A stretch of 64,000 nt of DNA from the NCBI RefSeq assembly GCF_900111735.1, contig NZ_FOHW01000018.1, positions 1-64,000 on the forward strand. The letters are read 5' to 3'. The stretch comes from Pseudomonas graminis (GTDB lineage Bacteria; Pseudomonadota; Gammaproteobacteria; Pseudomonadales; Pseudomonadaceae). Each line of letters starts with the position of its first letter. The stretch's first letter is position 1. The notes beneath the pieces were generated by a model. That model saw nothing but the letters and a program-made list of their open reading frames with translations, ran no database searches and was not told the origin of the DNA. This document shows positions 1-10,881 of this stretch, one piece after another. The position numbers and the translations under genes were made by a program.

Positions 1-65
1 CGGCGTGAGGCCCGACGCATTCCCGGCTAAAGCCGGTCCCACTAAAAAAGCGGGACAGCCGCGAG
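1..65. repeat. REP-like half element at window edge
   Basis: The stretch holds a hairpin core of the form CCGGCTAAAGCCGG followed by GTCCCAC, then a second small stem GTCCC/GGGAC around an A-rich loop. The same core, in both orientations, forms the REP pair near 43.35-43.44 kb. It lies just beyond the stop of the minus-strand yegD gene, so it may also shape the 3' end of that mRNA. A partner copy, if any, lies outside the window. Confidence 0.6.
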
Positions 66-1331
66 TCAGCCGTAGCGCTTTTTCGCTTCGATCGCCAGAC
101 CGCTGCCGATGCTGCCGAAGATGTTGCCTTCGACGTGCCGGGCCTTGGGCAGCATGGCCGCGACGCTGTTGCGCAGGGCCGGGATGCCGCTGGAACCACC
201 GGTGAAGAACACGGTATCGACCTCGGTCACGCCAACGCCCGCGTCATTCAACAGATTCGTCACGCTGCCGCGCACACGTTGGAGCAATGCATCGATGGAC
301 GATTCGAACAGCTGCCGCGTCAGGTCGACGCTCAGGCCGGGTTCGACGCGGTCCATCGGCACCAGGCGGTTGTCCGCCTGAGTCAGCTGGATCTTGGTTT
401 CTTCCACTTCCATCGCCAGCCAGTGGCCGGCGCGTTGCTCGATCAGCCTGAACAGCCGATCAATGCCCTGGGTGTCTTCGATGTCATAGCGCATGCTGCC
501 CAGCGCCAGTTGCGACTTTTGCGAATACACCGAGTTGATCGTGTGCCAGGTCGCCAGGTTCATGTGCGTGCTGGTTGGCATGTACGCGCCGCTTTTCATC
601 CGGCTGCCGTAACCAAACAGCGGCATCACGCCCTGCAGGCTAAGCTGCTTGTCAAAGTCGGTACCGCCGATGTGTACACCGCCCGTGGCGAGGATGTCGC
701 TGTGGCGGTCATCGATCAGACGTCGCTCCGGCGACAGGCGCACCAGCGAGAAGTCCGACGTACCACCGCCGATGTCGACGATCAGCACCAGCTCTTCACG
801 GTCCAGCGTCGACTCGTAGTCGAATGCCGCCGCGATAGGCTCGAACTGAAAGGAAACGTCCTTGAAGCCGATCTTGCGCGCCACGTCGGCCAGCGTGTCT
901 TCAGCGTCCTGATCGGCGGCAGCGTCGTCATCGACGAAATGCACCGGGCGGCCCAGCACCACTTGCTCGAAGGAGTGGCCGGCGGCGGCTTCGGCGCGCT
1001 TTTTCAGTTCGCCGATGAACAGGCCGAGCAGGTCCTTGAAAGGCATCGCTGTACCGAGCACGCTGGTGTCGTGCTTGATCAGCTTGGAACCCAGCAGGCT
1101 CTTGAGCGAGCGCATCAGGCGGCCTTCATAGCCCTCGAGGTATTCGTGAAGGGCGAGGCGACCGTAGACCGGGCGGCGCTCCTCGATGTTGAAAAATACA
1201 ACCGAGGGCAGCGTGATCTTGCCGTCCTCCAGTGCGATCAGCGTTTCCACTCCAGGGCGTAGCCAGCCGACCGTGGAGTTGGACGTGCCGAAGTCGATGC
1301 CAAGGGCACGGGCCGGGGATGGAGTGCTCAT
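66..1331 (-). CDS. yegD: Hsp70-family chaperone YegD
   Basis: A 421-residue protein with an actin/Hsp70 nucleotide-binding fold. Phosphate-1 loop GIDFGTSNS lies near residue 11, phosphate-2 loop VDIGGGTSDFSL in the middle, and the adenosine motif FFTGGSSGIP near the C-terminus. It stops after the ATPase domain and so lacks the substrate-binding domain and lid of DnaK (about 640 residues). That size and layout match YegD. Family members are presumed ATP-dependent chaperones, but no client is established. It is divergent from the J-protein gene cbpA, about 290 bases away, which fits a shared role in protein quality control; that link is inference. Confidence 0.9.
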   Translation of the reverse strand: MSTPSPARALGIDFGTSNSTVGWLRPGVETLIALEDGKITLPSVVFFNIEERRPVYGRLALHEYLEGYEGRLMRSLKSLLGSKLIKHDTSVLGTAMPFKDLLGLFIGELKKRAEAAAGHSFEQVVLGRPVHFVDDDAAADQDAEDTLADVARKIGFKDVSFQFEPIAAAFDYESTLDREELVLIVDIGGGTSDFSLVRLSPERRLIDDRHSDILATGGVHIGGTDFDKQLSLQGVMPLFGYGSRMKSGAYMPTSTHMNLATWHTINSVYSQKSQLALGSMRYDIEDTQGIDRLFRLIEQRAGHWLAMEVEETKIQLTQADNRLVPMDRVEPGLSVDLTRQLFESSIDALLQRVRGSVTNLLNDAGVGVTEVDTVFFTGGSSGIPALRNSVAAMLPKARHVEGNIFGSIGSGLAIEAKKRYG

Positions 1332-1625
1332 CTGCTTTGCATACCAGTCAAAAAGCGGCCGCGCAGTGTATGCGAGTGCGCGCCGGATGCGTAGCGCGAA
1401 ACGTCGGTTTATCGCACGCCCGGTATCTATTTCGCGAGCATGGCTTGAACTGCGGCCCCGAGCCCCAATCTAGCAGGCAACTTTTCATGTTTTTTGGCCG
1501 GTCTGGACAGCGTTTCATTCGCGAGACTGCGTGCCGATAACCTTGCAACGTTCAACGCAGCCAGCATTCACATGTGAAACACGCTGCGGACTGGGCTGGA
1601 TATTCCAGAATTGGGTGACCGTCAG

Positions 1626-2585
1626 ATGGACTTCAAAGACTATTACAAGATTCTTGGCGTAGAGCCGACAGCGGACGAGAAGGCGATCAAGACCGCCTAT
1701 CGCAAGCTCGCGCGCAAGTATCACCCCGACGTCAGCAAAGAGCCTGGCGCGGAAGACAAATTCAAGGAAGCCTCCGAAGCGTATGAGGCGCTCAGCGATC
1801 CTGAAAAGCGCGCCGAATACGACGAGATTCGCAAATACGGCAGTCAGGGCCGGTTCCAGCCACCGCCTGGCTGGCAGGGCCGTGGCGGTGCGGGCGCGGG
1901 GCCGGGCTTTGGTGGCGGCAACTTCGAGAACGGCGACTTCTCCGACTTTTTCAGCTCCATCTTCGGCAATCGTGGTGGTCAGCAAGGCGGTCGGGCGCAG
2001 AGCCCGGGCCGTCGAGGGCAGGACGTGGAGATGGAACTGGCGGTGTTTCTGGAGGAGACACTCTCCAGCGAGTCCAAGCAGATCAGCTTCAAGGTGCCGC
2101 AACACAGCGCCAACGGTCAGCGCATGGCGGACATCACCAAGACGCTGAATGTGAAGATCCCGGCGGGCGTCACCGATGGCGAGCGCATTCGCCTCAAGGG
2201 GCAGGGTGCGCCGGGCGTGGCGGGTGGCGAGAAGGGCGATCTGTATCTGATCATCCGCCTGGCGCCGCACCCGATGTTCGACGTCGAGGGCCACGACCTG
2301 ATCATCACGGTGCCGATCGCGCCGTGGGAAGCAGCGCTTGGCACCAAGGTGGCGGTACCGACGCTGACCGGCAAGATCAACCTGACCATCCGTCCGGACA
2401 GTCAGAACGGGCAGCGGCTGCGGGTCAAGGGCAACGGTCTGCTGAACAAGCAGGGCCAGCGCGGCGATCTGTACGCACAACTGAAAATCGTGATGCCCAA
2501 ATCCACCGATGAGGCGACCAAAGCGCTGTGGGAGAAACTGGCCGAGCAGGCCGCGTTCAATCCGAGGGCTCAATGGAGTAACTGA
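1626..2585 (+). CDS. cbpA: DnaJ-like co-chaperone / curved-DNA-binding protein CbpA
   Basis: A 319-residue class II J-protein. An N-terminal J domain (about 1-70) carries the YHPDVS motif needed to stimulate DnaK ATPase. A Gly/Phe-rich linker (about 75-130) follows, then two C-terminal beta domains for clients and dimerisation. The Cys-rich zinc centre of DnaJ is absent. I chose the ATG of [11 protein letters not shown] because it matches the family N-terminus; an in-frame TTG lies 15 bases upstream. In E. coli CbpA acts as a DnaK partner and nucleoid protein in stationary phase. The modulator cbpM follows after 2 bases, so the pair is co-transcribed. Confidence 0.93.
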   Translation: MDFKDYYKILGVEPTADEKAIKTAYRKLARKYHPDVSKEPGAEDKFKEASEAYEALSDPEKRAEYDEIRKYGSQGRFQPPPGWQGRGGAGAGPGFGGGNFENGDFSDFFSSIFGNRGGQQGGRAQSPGRRGQDVEMELAVFLEETLSSESKQISFKVPQHSANGQRMADITKTLNVKIPAGVTDGERIRLKGQGAPGVAGGEKGDLYLIIRLAPHPMFDVEGHDLIITVPIAPWEAALGTKVAVPTLTGKINLTIRPDSQNGQRLRVKGNGLLNKQGQRGDLYAQLKIVMPKSTDEATKALWEKLAEQAAFNPRAQWSN

Positions 2586-2587
2586 TC

Positions 2588-2884
2588 ATGAGCAACACCC
2601 TGGTCATAGACATGCAGGAGCTATGTGAGGTGGTCGATCTGCCGGCCGCTTTCGTCATCGAGATTGTCGAGCACGGCATTCTCGAACCCCAGGGAAGGCA
2701 GCCGGACGAATGGCTGTTCGACAGTGCAGCACTGTCGATCGCCAGGCGTGCGGTCAAGTTGCATCACGAATTGCAGATGGAATGGGACGGCGTCGCCCTG
2801 GCGCTCGACCTTCTGGAAGAGCTTGAGGAAGTGAGGGCGGAAAACCGCATGCTCAGGCAGCGGTTGGGGCGGTTCCTGGACTGA
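2588..2884 (+). CDS. cbpM: Chaperone modulator CbpM
   Basis: A 98-residue MerR-like small protein directly after cbpA (2-base gap). CbpM family proteins bind the J domain of CbpA and block both its co-chaperone activity and its DNA binding. Visible here are an acidic N-terminal region with a LCEVVDLP element, a recognition-helix-like stretch, and a C-terminal Leu/Glu-rich helix (LLEELEEVRAENRMLRQRL) that looks like a short coiled coil. Length and position match known cbpA-cbpM pairs, so the call is firm although I could not align it. Confidence 0.88.
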   Translation: MSNTLVIDMQELCEVVDLPAAFVIEIVEHGILEPQGRQPDEWLFDSAALSIARRAVKLHHELQMEWDGVALALDLLEELEEVRAENRMLRQRLGRFLD

Positions 2885-2907
2885 CGAGCTGATGAATGTG
2901 CTGAGGC

Positions 2908-3062
2908 CATCGCGAGCAAGCTCACTCCTACAATGGCCTGAGGTCATGCACATCGTGCGGGATCGACGCAAATCTGTGGGAGCCGGCTTGCTGGCGAGTG
3001 CGGTGGGTCAGCGGCATCTGAGGTGACTGACAGGGCAGGTTCGCCAGCAAGCCGGCTCCTAC
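2908..3062. repeat. REP elements, one single plus one inverted pair
   Basis: A single REP core lies at 2908-2933 (GCGAGCAAGCTCACTCCTAC). A facing pair follows at about 2976-3062: GTGGGAGCCGGCTTGCTGGCGA on the left and its near-exact inverse TCGCCAGCAAGCCGGCTCC on the right, about 45 bases apart. The doublet could fold into one long hairpin. It fills the space between the convergent cbpM and histidine-kinase genes and may stabilise or terminate both messages. Confidence 0.85.
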
Positions 3063-3116
3063 GGTATGAGGTGTATCAGCTGCGCCAAGGCTGATTGCAT
3101 GAACGGGGTCCGCTTG

Positions 3117-4250
3117 CTAGCCTTTCTTCGGCAATTCCACGGTAAACGTCGTGCCGTCTCCGACGTTGGACACGACCGTGATTCCGCCGCCATGGGCATG
3201 CACCACTTCTTTCACGATGAACAGCCCCAGGCCAAGGCTGGTGGACGGGTTGTGGATGCCGGCCTTTTCATTGGCCGAGCGCACCAGCGGGTCGAAGATG
3301 CTGCCGATGGCTTCCTCGGCGATAGGCTCGCCGCCGTTATGCACCGAGAGGCTCACATGGTTTTCGCTGCCGGTGAGCTTCACGGTGACCCGACGCGTCG
3401 CCGCACCATGCTGCAGGGCGTTGCCAATGAGGTTTTGCAGTAATTGCGCGATGCGTGCCTGATCCCACTCACCCCGGGTGTCACCGGTGCTGGTGAACAC
3501 TGCGTTGCAATCGGGCTGTCCTGCCGTGGCGGCGTCGATGGCTTCGCGGCAGGCCCGGGTCATCTCCATCCGCTTGCGCTCGACCGGCAGCGTGACGCCC
3601 AGACGGCTGCGGACGAATTCCAGCAGATCATTGATCATCGTGCCCATCGACAAGCTGCTGCTCTTGATGCGCTTGATGTACGCAAGATCGGCGTCCGACA
3701 GCGTGGTCTTGCGCATCAGCACTTCGGATGACATACCGATGGCCTGCAAGGGTGCGCGCAGGTCGTGACCGAGAATGGCGAGAAAGATGTCACGGGAGCG
3801 CGTCACGCGATCGGCGTAGGCAGCGGTCGACTCGGCCAGCGCTTCGTCGATGGCCTCGTTGAAGCGGATCATGTCGGTGATGTGGCTGACCTGTGGATCT
3901 ATCTGGTTTTCTGCCCAGAAGCGCACGACCGTGGCCCGAAGGTGGCGGAACTCTGAAGTCATCTGCACCAGGTCAAACCCGACTATGTGGCGCAACTCAC
4001 CATGACTGGAGGCGGCCTGATCGAGTGTCGGGGTTTTGCCGATGTCTTCGCCTTGGGCCTTGGCGATGCGCTCGGCCTTGGTCTGCGCGGTGTTCATGTC
4101 ACGGGCCGCCGCGAGAAGGATCGCCTCGGCGTGGTCGCGCAGCTCGACTGAACTCATCTGAGCGGCTGCGGGCGCCAGCGTGGCAGCAAACCGTTCCCAC
4201 TCATCGACGATGCGATCCACATTCTGAACGATGAAGTCCGAAAGACGCAT
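3117..4250 (-). CDS. Soluble sensor histidine kinase with RsbRD-like N-terminal domain
   Basis: A 377-residue cytoplasmic kinase with no signal peptide or membrane segment. Residues 1-145 resemble the all-helical RsbRD/RsbT co-antagonist N-terminal domain (MRLSDFIVQNVDRIVDEWE start). A HisKA dimerisation helix follows with phospho-acceptor His162 in ILGHDLRAPLQ. The HATPase_c domain has an N-box (QNLIGNALQHG) and G-boxes (SLGLGLFIVKE). No response regulator is encoded next to it, so it is an orphan kinase. It lies downstream of ureC on the same strand, separated by about 245 bases that hold a REP pair, so it is probably transcribed on its own. Signal and partner are unknown. Confidence 0.85.
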   Translation of the reverse strand: MRLSDFIVQNVDRIVDEWERFAATLAPAAAQMSSVELRDHAEAILLAAARDMNTAQTKAERIAKAQGEDIGKTPTLDQAASSHGELRHIVGFDLVQMTSEFRHLRATVVRFWAENQIDPQVSHITDMIRFNEAIDEALAESTAAYADRVTRSRDIFLAILGHDLRAPLQAIGMSSEVLMRKTTLSDADLAYIKRIKSSSLSMGTMINDLLEFVRSRLGVTLPVERKRMEMTRACREAIDAATAGQPDCNAVFTSTGDTRGEWDQARIAQLLQNLIGNALQHGAATRRVTVKLTGSENHVSLSVHNGGEPIAEEAIGSIFDPLVRSANEKAGIHNPSTSLGLGLFIVKEVVHAHGGGITVVSNVGDGTTFTVELPKKG

Positions 4251-4342
4251 GGGGAACTACCTTGCTGGCGGGGCGCTGAATGAGAGCGCGCATAGTACCG
4301 CCATGTTGTTGCAGGAAACATCACGGATTTGCACGCTTTCAT

Positions 4343-4478
4343 TGTAGGAGCGTGGCTTGTCCCGCGATCGGCGACAAAGTCGTCGTGAAAAGCGGCGATC
4401 ACGGAGTAGCTGGATCATCGCATTCATGGATTTCACTGGCGCTGCGCACCAGATCGCGGGACAAGCCACGCTCCTACA
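4343..4478. repeat. REP doublet (inverted pair) between ureC and the kinase gene
   Basis: The left arm TGTAGGAGCGTGGCTTGTCC is repeated in inverse at the right end (about 4453-4478), with about 90 bases of spacer. The arms are near-perfect inverse copies, so the whole unit can form a long hairpin just past the ureC stop. It probably acts as a 3'-end stabiliser or transcription barrier for the urease operon message. Confidence 0.85.
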
Positions 4479-4495
4479 AAAACGGACTAATACCC

Positions 4496-6196
4496 TTAAA
4501 ACAGAAAATACCGTTGCGCCATCGGCAGCACGTCCGCCGGTTCGCACCACAACAGCACGCCGTCAGCCTTGACCTGATAGGTCTGCGGGTCGACGTCGAT
4601 GTTCGGCAGGTAGTCGTTGTGGATGAGGTCGGCCTTGGTCACGCTGCGGCAGCCCTTGACCACGCCGATCTGTTTCTTCAGCCCGAGCTGCTCCGGGACG
4701 CCGGCATCAAAGGCCGCCTGACTGATGAACGTCAGGCTGCTGGCGTGCAGCGAGCTGCCATAGCTGGCGAACATCGGGCGGTAGTGAACCGGCTGCGGGG
4801 TCGGGATCGAGGCGTTGGCGTCGCCCATCAGGCTGGCGGCAATCGAACCGCCCTTGAGGATCAGGGTCGGTTTCACGCCGAAGAAAGCCGGGCGCCAGAG
4901 CACAAGGTCCGCCCATTTACCGACTTCCACCGACCCCACTTCATGGCTGATGCCGTGGGTGATCGCCGGGTTGATGGTGTATTTGGCGATGTAGCGTTTG
5001 GCGCGGAAGTTATCGTTGCCTTCGCCGTCACCGGGCAATGGCCCGCGCTGGCGTTTCATTTTGTCGGCGGTCTGCCAGGTGCGCATGATCACTTCACCGA
5101 CGCGGCCCATGGCCTGGCTGTCGGAGCTGAGCATCGAGAACGCGCCCAGATCGTGAAGGATGTCCTCGGCGGCAATGGTTTCGCGGCGGATGCGGCTCTC
5201 GGCGAACGCGACGTCTTCGGCGATGCTCGGGTCCAGGTGATGGCAGACCATCAGCATGTCCAGGTGTTCGTCGATGGTGTTGCGGGTGAACGGCCGGGTC
5301 GGGTTGGTCGAGCTTGGCAGCACGTTGGCGAAGCCGCAGGCCTTGATGATGTCCGGCGCATGGCCGCCCCCAGCGCCTTCGGTGTGGTAGGTGTGAATGG
5401 TGCGGTTCTTGAACGCCCCCAGGGTGGTTTCGACGAATCCGGATTCGTTCAGAGTGTCGGTATGGATCGCGACCTGCACGTCGTACTGATCGGCGACGCT
5501 CAGGCAGTTGTCGATGGCCGCAGGCGTGGTGCCCCAGTCTTCGTGCAGCTTAAGGCCGATGGCGCCGGCCTTGACCTGTTCGATCAGCGGCTCCGGCAGG
5601 CTGACGTTGCCCTTGCCGGTAAAACCGATATTCATGGGGAAGGCTTCGGCGGCCTGCAACATGCGCATCATGTGCCACTTACCGGGGGTGACCGTGGTTG
5701 CGTTGGTGCCCGTCGCCGGGCCGGTTCCGCCACCAATCATGGTGGTGACGCCGCTCATCAGCGCTTCTTCGATCTGTTGCGGGCAGATGAAGTGGATGTG
5801 CGTGTCGACGCCGCCGGCGGTGAGGATCATGCCTTCGCCGGCGATGATTTCGGTCGCGGCACCGATGGCTATGGTCACGCCGGGCTGGATGTCCGGGTTG
5901 CCGGCTTTGCCGATGGCCGCGATGCGCCCGTCCTTGAGGCCGACGTCGGCTTTGACGATGCCCCAGTGATCGACGATCAGCGCGTTGGTGATCAACGTGT
6001 CGACGACTTCGGCGGCAACGCCCTGGCCCTGGCCCATGCCGTCACGGATGACCTTGCCGCCACCGAACTTCACTTCCTCGCCATAGACAGTGAAATCCTG
6101 CTCGACCTCGATCCACAGCTCGGTGTCGGCCAGACGCACACGGTCGCCGACAGTGGGGCCGAACATGTCGGCGTAGGCTTGTCGGCTGATCTTCAT
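4496..6196 (-). CDS. ureC: Urease subunit alpha (catalytic)
   Basis: The 566-residue catalytic subunit hydrolyses urea to ammonia and carbamate at a di-nickel centre. All key residues are visible: nickel ligands His133 and His135 (VDTHIHF), carbamylated Lys216 (GLKLHEDWG), His245 ([11 protein letters not shown]), His271 ([12 protein letters not shown]), and the mobile flap Cys318/His319 (MVCHHLD). Length matches the family. It is the last gene of the minus-strand urt/ure unit, 141 bases after ureB; that spacer holds AAGCGGCAAG-type repeats. The subunit assembles with UreA and UreB into the (abc)3 enzyme. Nickel insertion needs UreD (present) and UreEFG (not in this window). Confidence 0.98.
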   Translation of the reverse strand: MKISRQAYADMFGPTVGDRVRLADTELWIEVEQDFTVYGEEVKFGGGKVIRDGMGQGQGVAAEVVDTLITNALIVDHWGIVKADVGLKDGRIAAIGKAGNPDIQPGVTIAIGAATEIIAGEGMILTAGGVDTHIHFICPQQIEEALMSGVTTMIGGGTGPATGTNATTVTPGKWHMMRMLQAAEAFPMNIGFTGKGNVSLPEPLIEQVKAGAIGLKLHEDWGTTPAAIDNCLSVADQYDVQVAIHTDTLNESGFVETTLGAFKNRTIHTYHTEGAGGGHAPDIIKACGFANVLPSSTNPTRPFTRNTIDEHLDMLMVCHHLDPSIAEDVAFAESRIRRETIAAEDILHDLGAFSMLSSDSQAMGRVGEVIMRTWQTADKMKRQRGPLPGDGEGNDNFRAKRYIAKYTINPAITHGISHEVGSVEVGKWADLVLWRPAFFGVKPTLILKGGSIAASLMGDANASIPTPQPVHYRPMFASYGSSLHASSLTFISQAAFDAGVPEQLGLKKQIGVVKGCRSVTKADLIHNDYLPNIDVDPQTYQVKADGVLLWCEPADVLPMAQRYFLF

Positions 6197-6213
6197 ACTT
6201 CGTTCCTCGAATC

Positions 6214-6315
6214 AAAGCGGCAAGCCTCAAGCGGCAAGCGGCAAGTAAAAGCGAATGTTGTGTACGCCGCGGACTGCTGTGCTTGGCGCTTGTGGCTTGG
6301 CGCTTGCAGCTTGAC
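6214..6315. repeat. AAGCGGCAAG-family repeat in the ureB-ureC spacer
   Basis: Short direct copies of AAGCGGCAAG occur at the left end and the inverse GCTTGCAGCTTG at the right end. A 22-base stretch at 6235-6256 is identical to one at 37477-37498 in the purH-purD spacer. The arms are partly complementary, so the transcript could fold across about 100 bases between two co-transcribed urease genes. Not a REP of the TGTAGGAG type. Confidence 0.7.
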
Positions 6316-6337
6316 CTGGCTGGAAAGTGAACGCGTT

Positions 6338-7754
<1,417 letters not shown>

Positions 7755-7815
7755 GTTCGTTTCCACGGGTTCCTGTGTGGCTGTTTCTATGGGCATCTCA
7801 GGTTCAATGGGCCGC

Positions 7816-8118
7816 TCAGGCAATCGGCTGATGCACGGTGACCAGCTTGGTGCCATCCGGAAAGGTGGCTTCGACCTGGATTTCCGGGATCATTTCCGGG
7901 ATACCTTCCATCACCTGTTCACGGGTCAGCAGGGTGGTGCCGTAGTGCATGAGGTCGGCGACGGTCTGGCCGTCACGCGCACCTTCCAGCAGAGCGGCGG
8001 AGATGAAAGCCATCGCTTCGGGGTAATTGAGCTTCACACCGCGTGCCAGCCGCCGCTCGGCGACCAGGCCTGCGGTGAAGATCAGCATCTTGTCTTTTTC
8101 GCGTGGGGTCAGATCCAT
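7816..8118 (-). CDS. ureA: Urease subunit gamma
   Basis: The 100-residue smallest urease subunit, beginning [20 protein letters not shown] and ending VTVHQPIA, both hallmarks of the family. It is all alpha plus a small sheet and contacts UreC. The start at 8118 is set by family length; a longer reading frame upstream runs into the REP pair and is not supported. It is followed by two GNAT genes before ureB and ureC, an arrangement seen in other Pseudomonas. Confidence 0.97.
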   Translation of the reverse strand: MDLTPREKDKMLIFTAGLVAERRLARGVKLNYPEAMAFISAALLEGARDGQTVADLMHYGTTLLTREQVMEGIPEMIPEIQVEATFPDGTKLVTVHQPIA

Positions 8119-8167
8119 GGGTTTTGTCCGTCTTAAATAACTGAATAAGTCAGCGCTGCAATGTACT

Positions 8168-8270
8168 TGTAGGAGTGAGCTTGCTCGCGATTGCGATTCG
8201 TCAGATAGGTACATGTCTCCGACACACCGCAATCGTCCGGATGCGGCCCAGACCAAGCTCACTCCTACAG
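8168..8270. repeat. REP doublet between ureD and ureA
   Basis: TGTAGGAGTGAGCTTGCTCG at the left end faces AAGCTCACTCCTACAG at the right end, with about 60 bases between. It sits in the 198-base gap between ureD and ureA, inside the presumed transcript, so it may alter the ureD to ureABC expression ratio. Confidence 0.85.
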
Positions 8271-8316
8271 GATGTCTATGCGTGCCCCGAGGGAGCGAAT
8301 TGGGGAACGCGGTCCA

Positions 8317-9162
8317 TCATGTACTCCAAATCCTCGGTGCAACCGCTTCCCGCCCCAACAGGGCAGGGCGCAGCAGTTTCCATAATTCGATCAGCCAGGC
8401 CCGCGCGTGCAGCGCTTCGTCTGCCAGGCAGCGGGCGACGATTAAGCCGGGCAACTGGCTCAGGTCGCCGCGCACGGGTGAATGCTCCGCCAGCTCGCGG
8501 CAGCGCTCCATCAAATCTGCATCGATTTCCCCGGTCACGATCAGCGTCGCGAACACCGGTTTTCCGCCCAGGCCGATGGGTGAATCCAGCAAGCCGTCAT
8601 CGCCGACGATGCGCTGACGCTCGTGCCACAACAGCCTGCCGTCGCGACGAATATCCAGGTGCGCCTGAAAGTGGCCCTGATCAAAACGCTCGCCGCTGGC
8701 CGGCCGGCCCAGCGCAACCACGTCCCAGTAGAACAGCCGGGCGTCGCCTTCCAGGTCGATTCGCGTCGTCAGTTCAGCCTTGGCCTCGCTGAAGACGATG
8801 CTCTCTTGGGGCAGCCACTCCAAGGTGCCGCCTGCAGCGACTTTTAGGTCCAGTCGCTGATAGGCCGGACCCGCTGCGCGGTACCACTTCGCTGCGCCGG
8901 GGCTGGTCAGTTGTGCCCAGGCGTTGGCACCGACGCTGGCGCTGATGTCCAGCCGATCGCCGCCGGCAATGCCGCCCGGCGGGTGAACGATGATGTGCTG
9001 GCAGACCTGCGGGCCTTCGGCGTACAGATGCTTTTGCACGCGCAATGGACCTTTGTGGCGTCGCTGGGTCGGGCGCGTACTGTCACCGAAGCGCCCATAC
9101 GCCAGCTCCAGCTCGGCATGCCAGCTGGGGGTGAACAGCGCGGTGTGGGCAGGAAGATTCAT
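8317..9162 (-). CDS. ureD: Urease accessory protein UreD
   Basis: A 281-residue scaffold of the urease maturation complex (UreD-UreF-UreG), which delivers nickel and CO2 to apo-urease. Family signatures include [15 protein letters not shown] [15 protein letters not shown] (about residues 61-75), [21 protein letters not shown], and the C-terminal [15 protein letters not shown]. It lies 49 bases after urtE and precedes ureA. UreE, UreF and UreG are not encoded nearby; in other pseudomonads they sit elsewhere on the chromosome. Confidence 0.95.
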   Translation of the reverse strand: MNLPAHTALFTPSWHAELELAYGRFGDSTRPTQRRHKGPLRVQKHLYAEGPQVCQHIIVHPPGGIAGGDRLDISASVGANAWAQLTSPGAAKWYRAAGPAYQRLDLKVAAGGTLEWLPQESIVFSEAKAELTTRIDLEGDARLFYWDVVALGRPASGERFDQGHFQAHLDIRRDGRLLWHERQRIVGDDGLLDSPIGLGGKPVFATLIVTGEIDADLMERCRELAEHSPVRGDLSQLPGLIVARCLADEALHARAWLIELWKLLRPALLGREAVAPRIWST

Positions 9163-9211
9163 AAGTCGATTATCGTGTTATCGAAGGTCCGTACCTTAGC
9201 TGATCGGCGCA

Positions 9212-9910
9212 TTAAATGGTGACCAGACCCCGGACGCCTTCGGCCTCCATGTTTTCACCGCGGCCCTGCTGGACGATTTCGCCGCGGGACATGACGATGT
9301 ACTGATCCGCCAGCTCGGCGGCGAAGTCGTAGAACTGCTCGACCAGCAGGATCGCCATGTCACCGCGCGCGGCGAGCTTTTTGATCACGGCGCCGATCTC
9401 TTTGATCACCGACGGCTGAATGCCTTCGGTGGGTTCGTCGAGAATCAGCAGGCGAGGGCGACTGGCCAGGGCGCGACCAATCGCCAGTTGCTGTTGCTGC
9501 CCGCCGGACAGGTCACCGCCGCGACGGTGCTTCATCTGCAGCAGCACCGGGAACAGCTCGTAAATGAACGGCGGGACTTCCTTGGCTTCTGAACCCGGGA
9601 ACCGCGACAGGCCCATCAGCAGGTTTTCCTCAACGGTCAGTCGGCCGAAAATCTCCCGGCCCTGAGGCACGTAGGCGATGCCGGAATGCACGCGCTGGTG
9701 GGGCTTGAAACCGGTGATCGGCTTGCCTTCCCACTGCACCACGCCTTCTTTGGCGGGCAGCAGCCCCATCAGCACTTTCAACAGCGTGGTCTTGCCCACC
9801 CCGTTACGACCGAGCAGGCACGTGACCTCGCCGATGTTCACGTCAAACGACAGGCCGCGGAGGATGTGGCTGCCGCCGTAGAATTGATGCAGCTGAGTGA
9901 CGGTTAACAA
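9212..9910 (-). CDS. urtE: Urea ABC transporter ATP-binding subunit UrtE
   Basis: A 232-residue LivF-like ATPase with Walker A GRNGVGKTT, signature LSGGQQQQ, Walker B LLILDEPTEG and a trailing switch His-loop region. I set the start at the TTG at 9910 (product begins MLTVTQLHQFYGG), because GAGGAA lies 6 bases upstream and this gives the usual UrtE length. An upstream ATG at 9946 would read through the start of a repeat. It is the last transporter gene of urtABCDE and works with UrtD to energise urea import. Confidence 0.93.
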   Translation of the reverse strand: MLTVTQLHQFYGGSHILRGLSFDVNIGEVTCLLGRNGVGKTTLLKVLMGLLPAKEGVVQWEGKPITGFKPHQRVHSGIAYVPQGREIFGRLTVEENLLMGLSRFPGSEAKEVPPFIYELFPVLLQMKHRRGGDLSGGQQQQLAIGRALASRPRLLILDEPTEGIQPSVIKEIGAVIKKLAARGDMAILLVEQFYDFAAELADQYIVMSRGEIVQQGRGENMEAEGVRGLVTI

Positions 9911-9930
9911 TTTGATTTCCTCGGATTCAT

Positions 9931-10020
9931 CAGCTGCAAGCTGCAAGCTGCAAGCTGCAAGAAAAAGCGGGTCATGCGTTTGGCTTCAGCTTGCCGCTTG
10001 CAGCTAAAAGCTTGCCGCTG
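9931..10020. repeat. AAGC-rich repeats in the urtD-urtE spacer
   Basis: Four tandem copies of a 7-base unit AGCTGCA appear at 9931-9960. They are followed by TTGCCGCTTGCAGCT and CTTGCCGCT in the inverse sense at the right end. This is the same family as the spacers at 6.2 kb and 37.5 kb. The arms can pair, giving a structured 90-base segment between two co-transcribed ATPase genes. Confidence 0.7.
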
Positions 10021-10026
10021 GGCGGT

Positions 10027-10881
10027 TCACCGCCCCAGATACACCTCAATCACCCGTTCATCCGCCTGCACGTCCTCCAGCGATCCTTCCGCCAGCACGC
10101 TGCCCTGGTGCAGCACGGTGACGTGGTCGGCGATGGTGCCGACGAAGCCCATGTCGTGCTCGACCACCATCAGCGAGTGCTTGCCGGCCAGGCTCTTGAA
10201 CAGCTCGGCGGTGAATTCGGTTTCGGCGTCGGTCATGCCAGCGACGGGCTCGTCGAGCAGCAGAAGCTGCGGGTCCTGGACCAGCAACATGCCGATCTCC
10301 AGAAACTGCTTCTGGCCGTGGGACAACAGCCCGGCGGGACGTGACATCGACGCCGTCAGGCGAATGGTTTCCAGCACCTCATCGATGCGGTCGCGCTGTT
10401 CGCCGTTGAGCTTCGCCCTCAAGCTGGCCCACACCGATTTGTCGGTCTTCTGCGCCAGCTCCAGGTTTTCGAACACGCTCAACGCTTCGAACACCGTGGG
10501 CTTCTGAAACTTGCGGCCGATCCCGGCCTGGGCGATCTGCACTTCACTCATCCTGGTCAGATCGAGGGTTTCGCCGAACCAGGCCTTGCCGTGGCTGGGG
10601 CGGGTCTTGCCGGTGATGACGTCCATCAGCGTGGTCTTGCCCGCGCCGTTGGGGCCGATGATGCAACGCAGCTCGCCCACGCGGATGTACAGATTCAGAT
10701 CATTGAGGGCCTTGAAGCCGTCGAAGCTGACGCTGATGTCCTCCAGGGTCAGGATCGTGCCGTGCAGGGTGTTCAGCCCCTTACCGGCGGCCTGGCCGAG
10801 ACCGATGGCGTCGCGGCTGGTGCCGGCATCGCTGTTCGGATCGAGCACCGGATCGAATGCGGGCGTCGGAGTGCTTTTCAT
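10027..10881 (-). CDS. urtD: Urea ABC transporter ATP-binding subunit UrtD
   Basis: A 284-residue LivG-like ATPase: Walker A GPNGAGKTT, a variant signature LLSHGQKQFLEIG, and Walker B LLLLDEPVAGM. The first 40 or so residues form an extension before the ABC core, as is common for UrtD. It overlaps the end of urtC by 4 bases (ATGA). It forms the ATPase pair with UrtE under the UrtB/UrtC permeases. Confidence 0.95.
   Translation of the reverse strand: MKSTPTPAFDPVLDPNSDAGTSRDAIGLGQAAGKGLNTLHGTILTLEDISVSFDGFKALNDLNLYIRVGELRCIIGPNGAGKTTLMDVITGKTRPSHGKAWFGETLDLTRMSEVQIAQAGIGRKFQKPTVFEALSVFENLELAQKTDKSVWASLRAKLNGEQRDRIDEVLETIRLTASMSRPAGLLSHGQKQFLEIGMLLVQDPQLLLLDEPVAGMTDAETEFTAELFKSLAGKHSLMVVEHDMGFVGTIADHVTVLHQGSVLAEGSLEDVQADERVIEVYLGR

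Noticed and set aside
9931..9960. A CRISPR-like or VNTR array of AGCTGCA units
   Set aside because: Units are only 7 bases with no unique spacers, and the segment belongs to the AAGCGGCAAG repeat family seen in other spacers.
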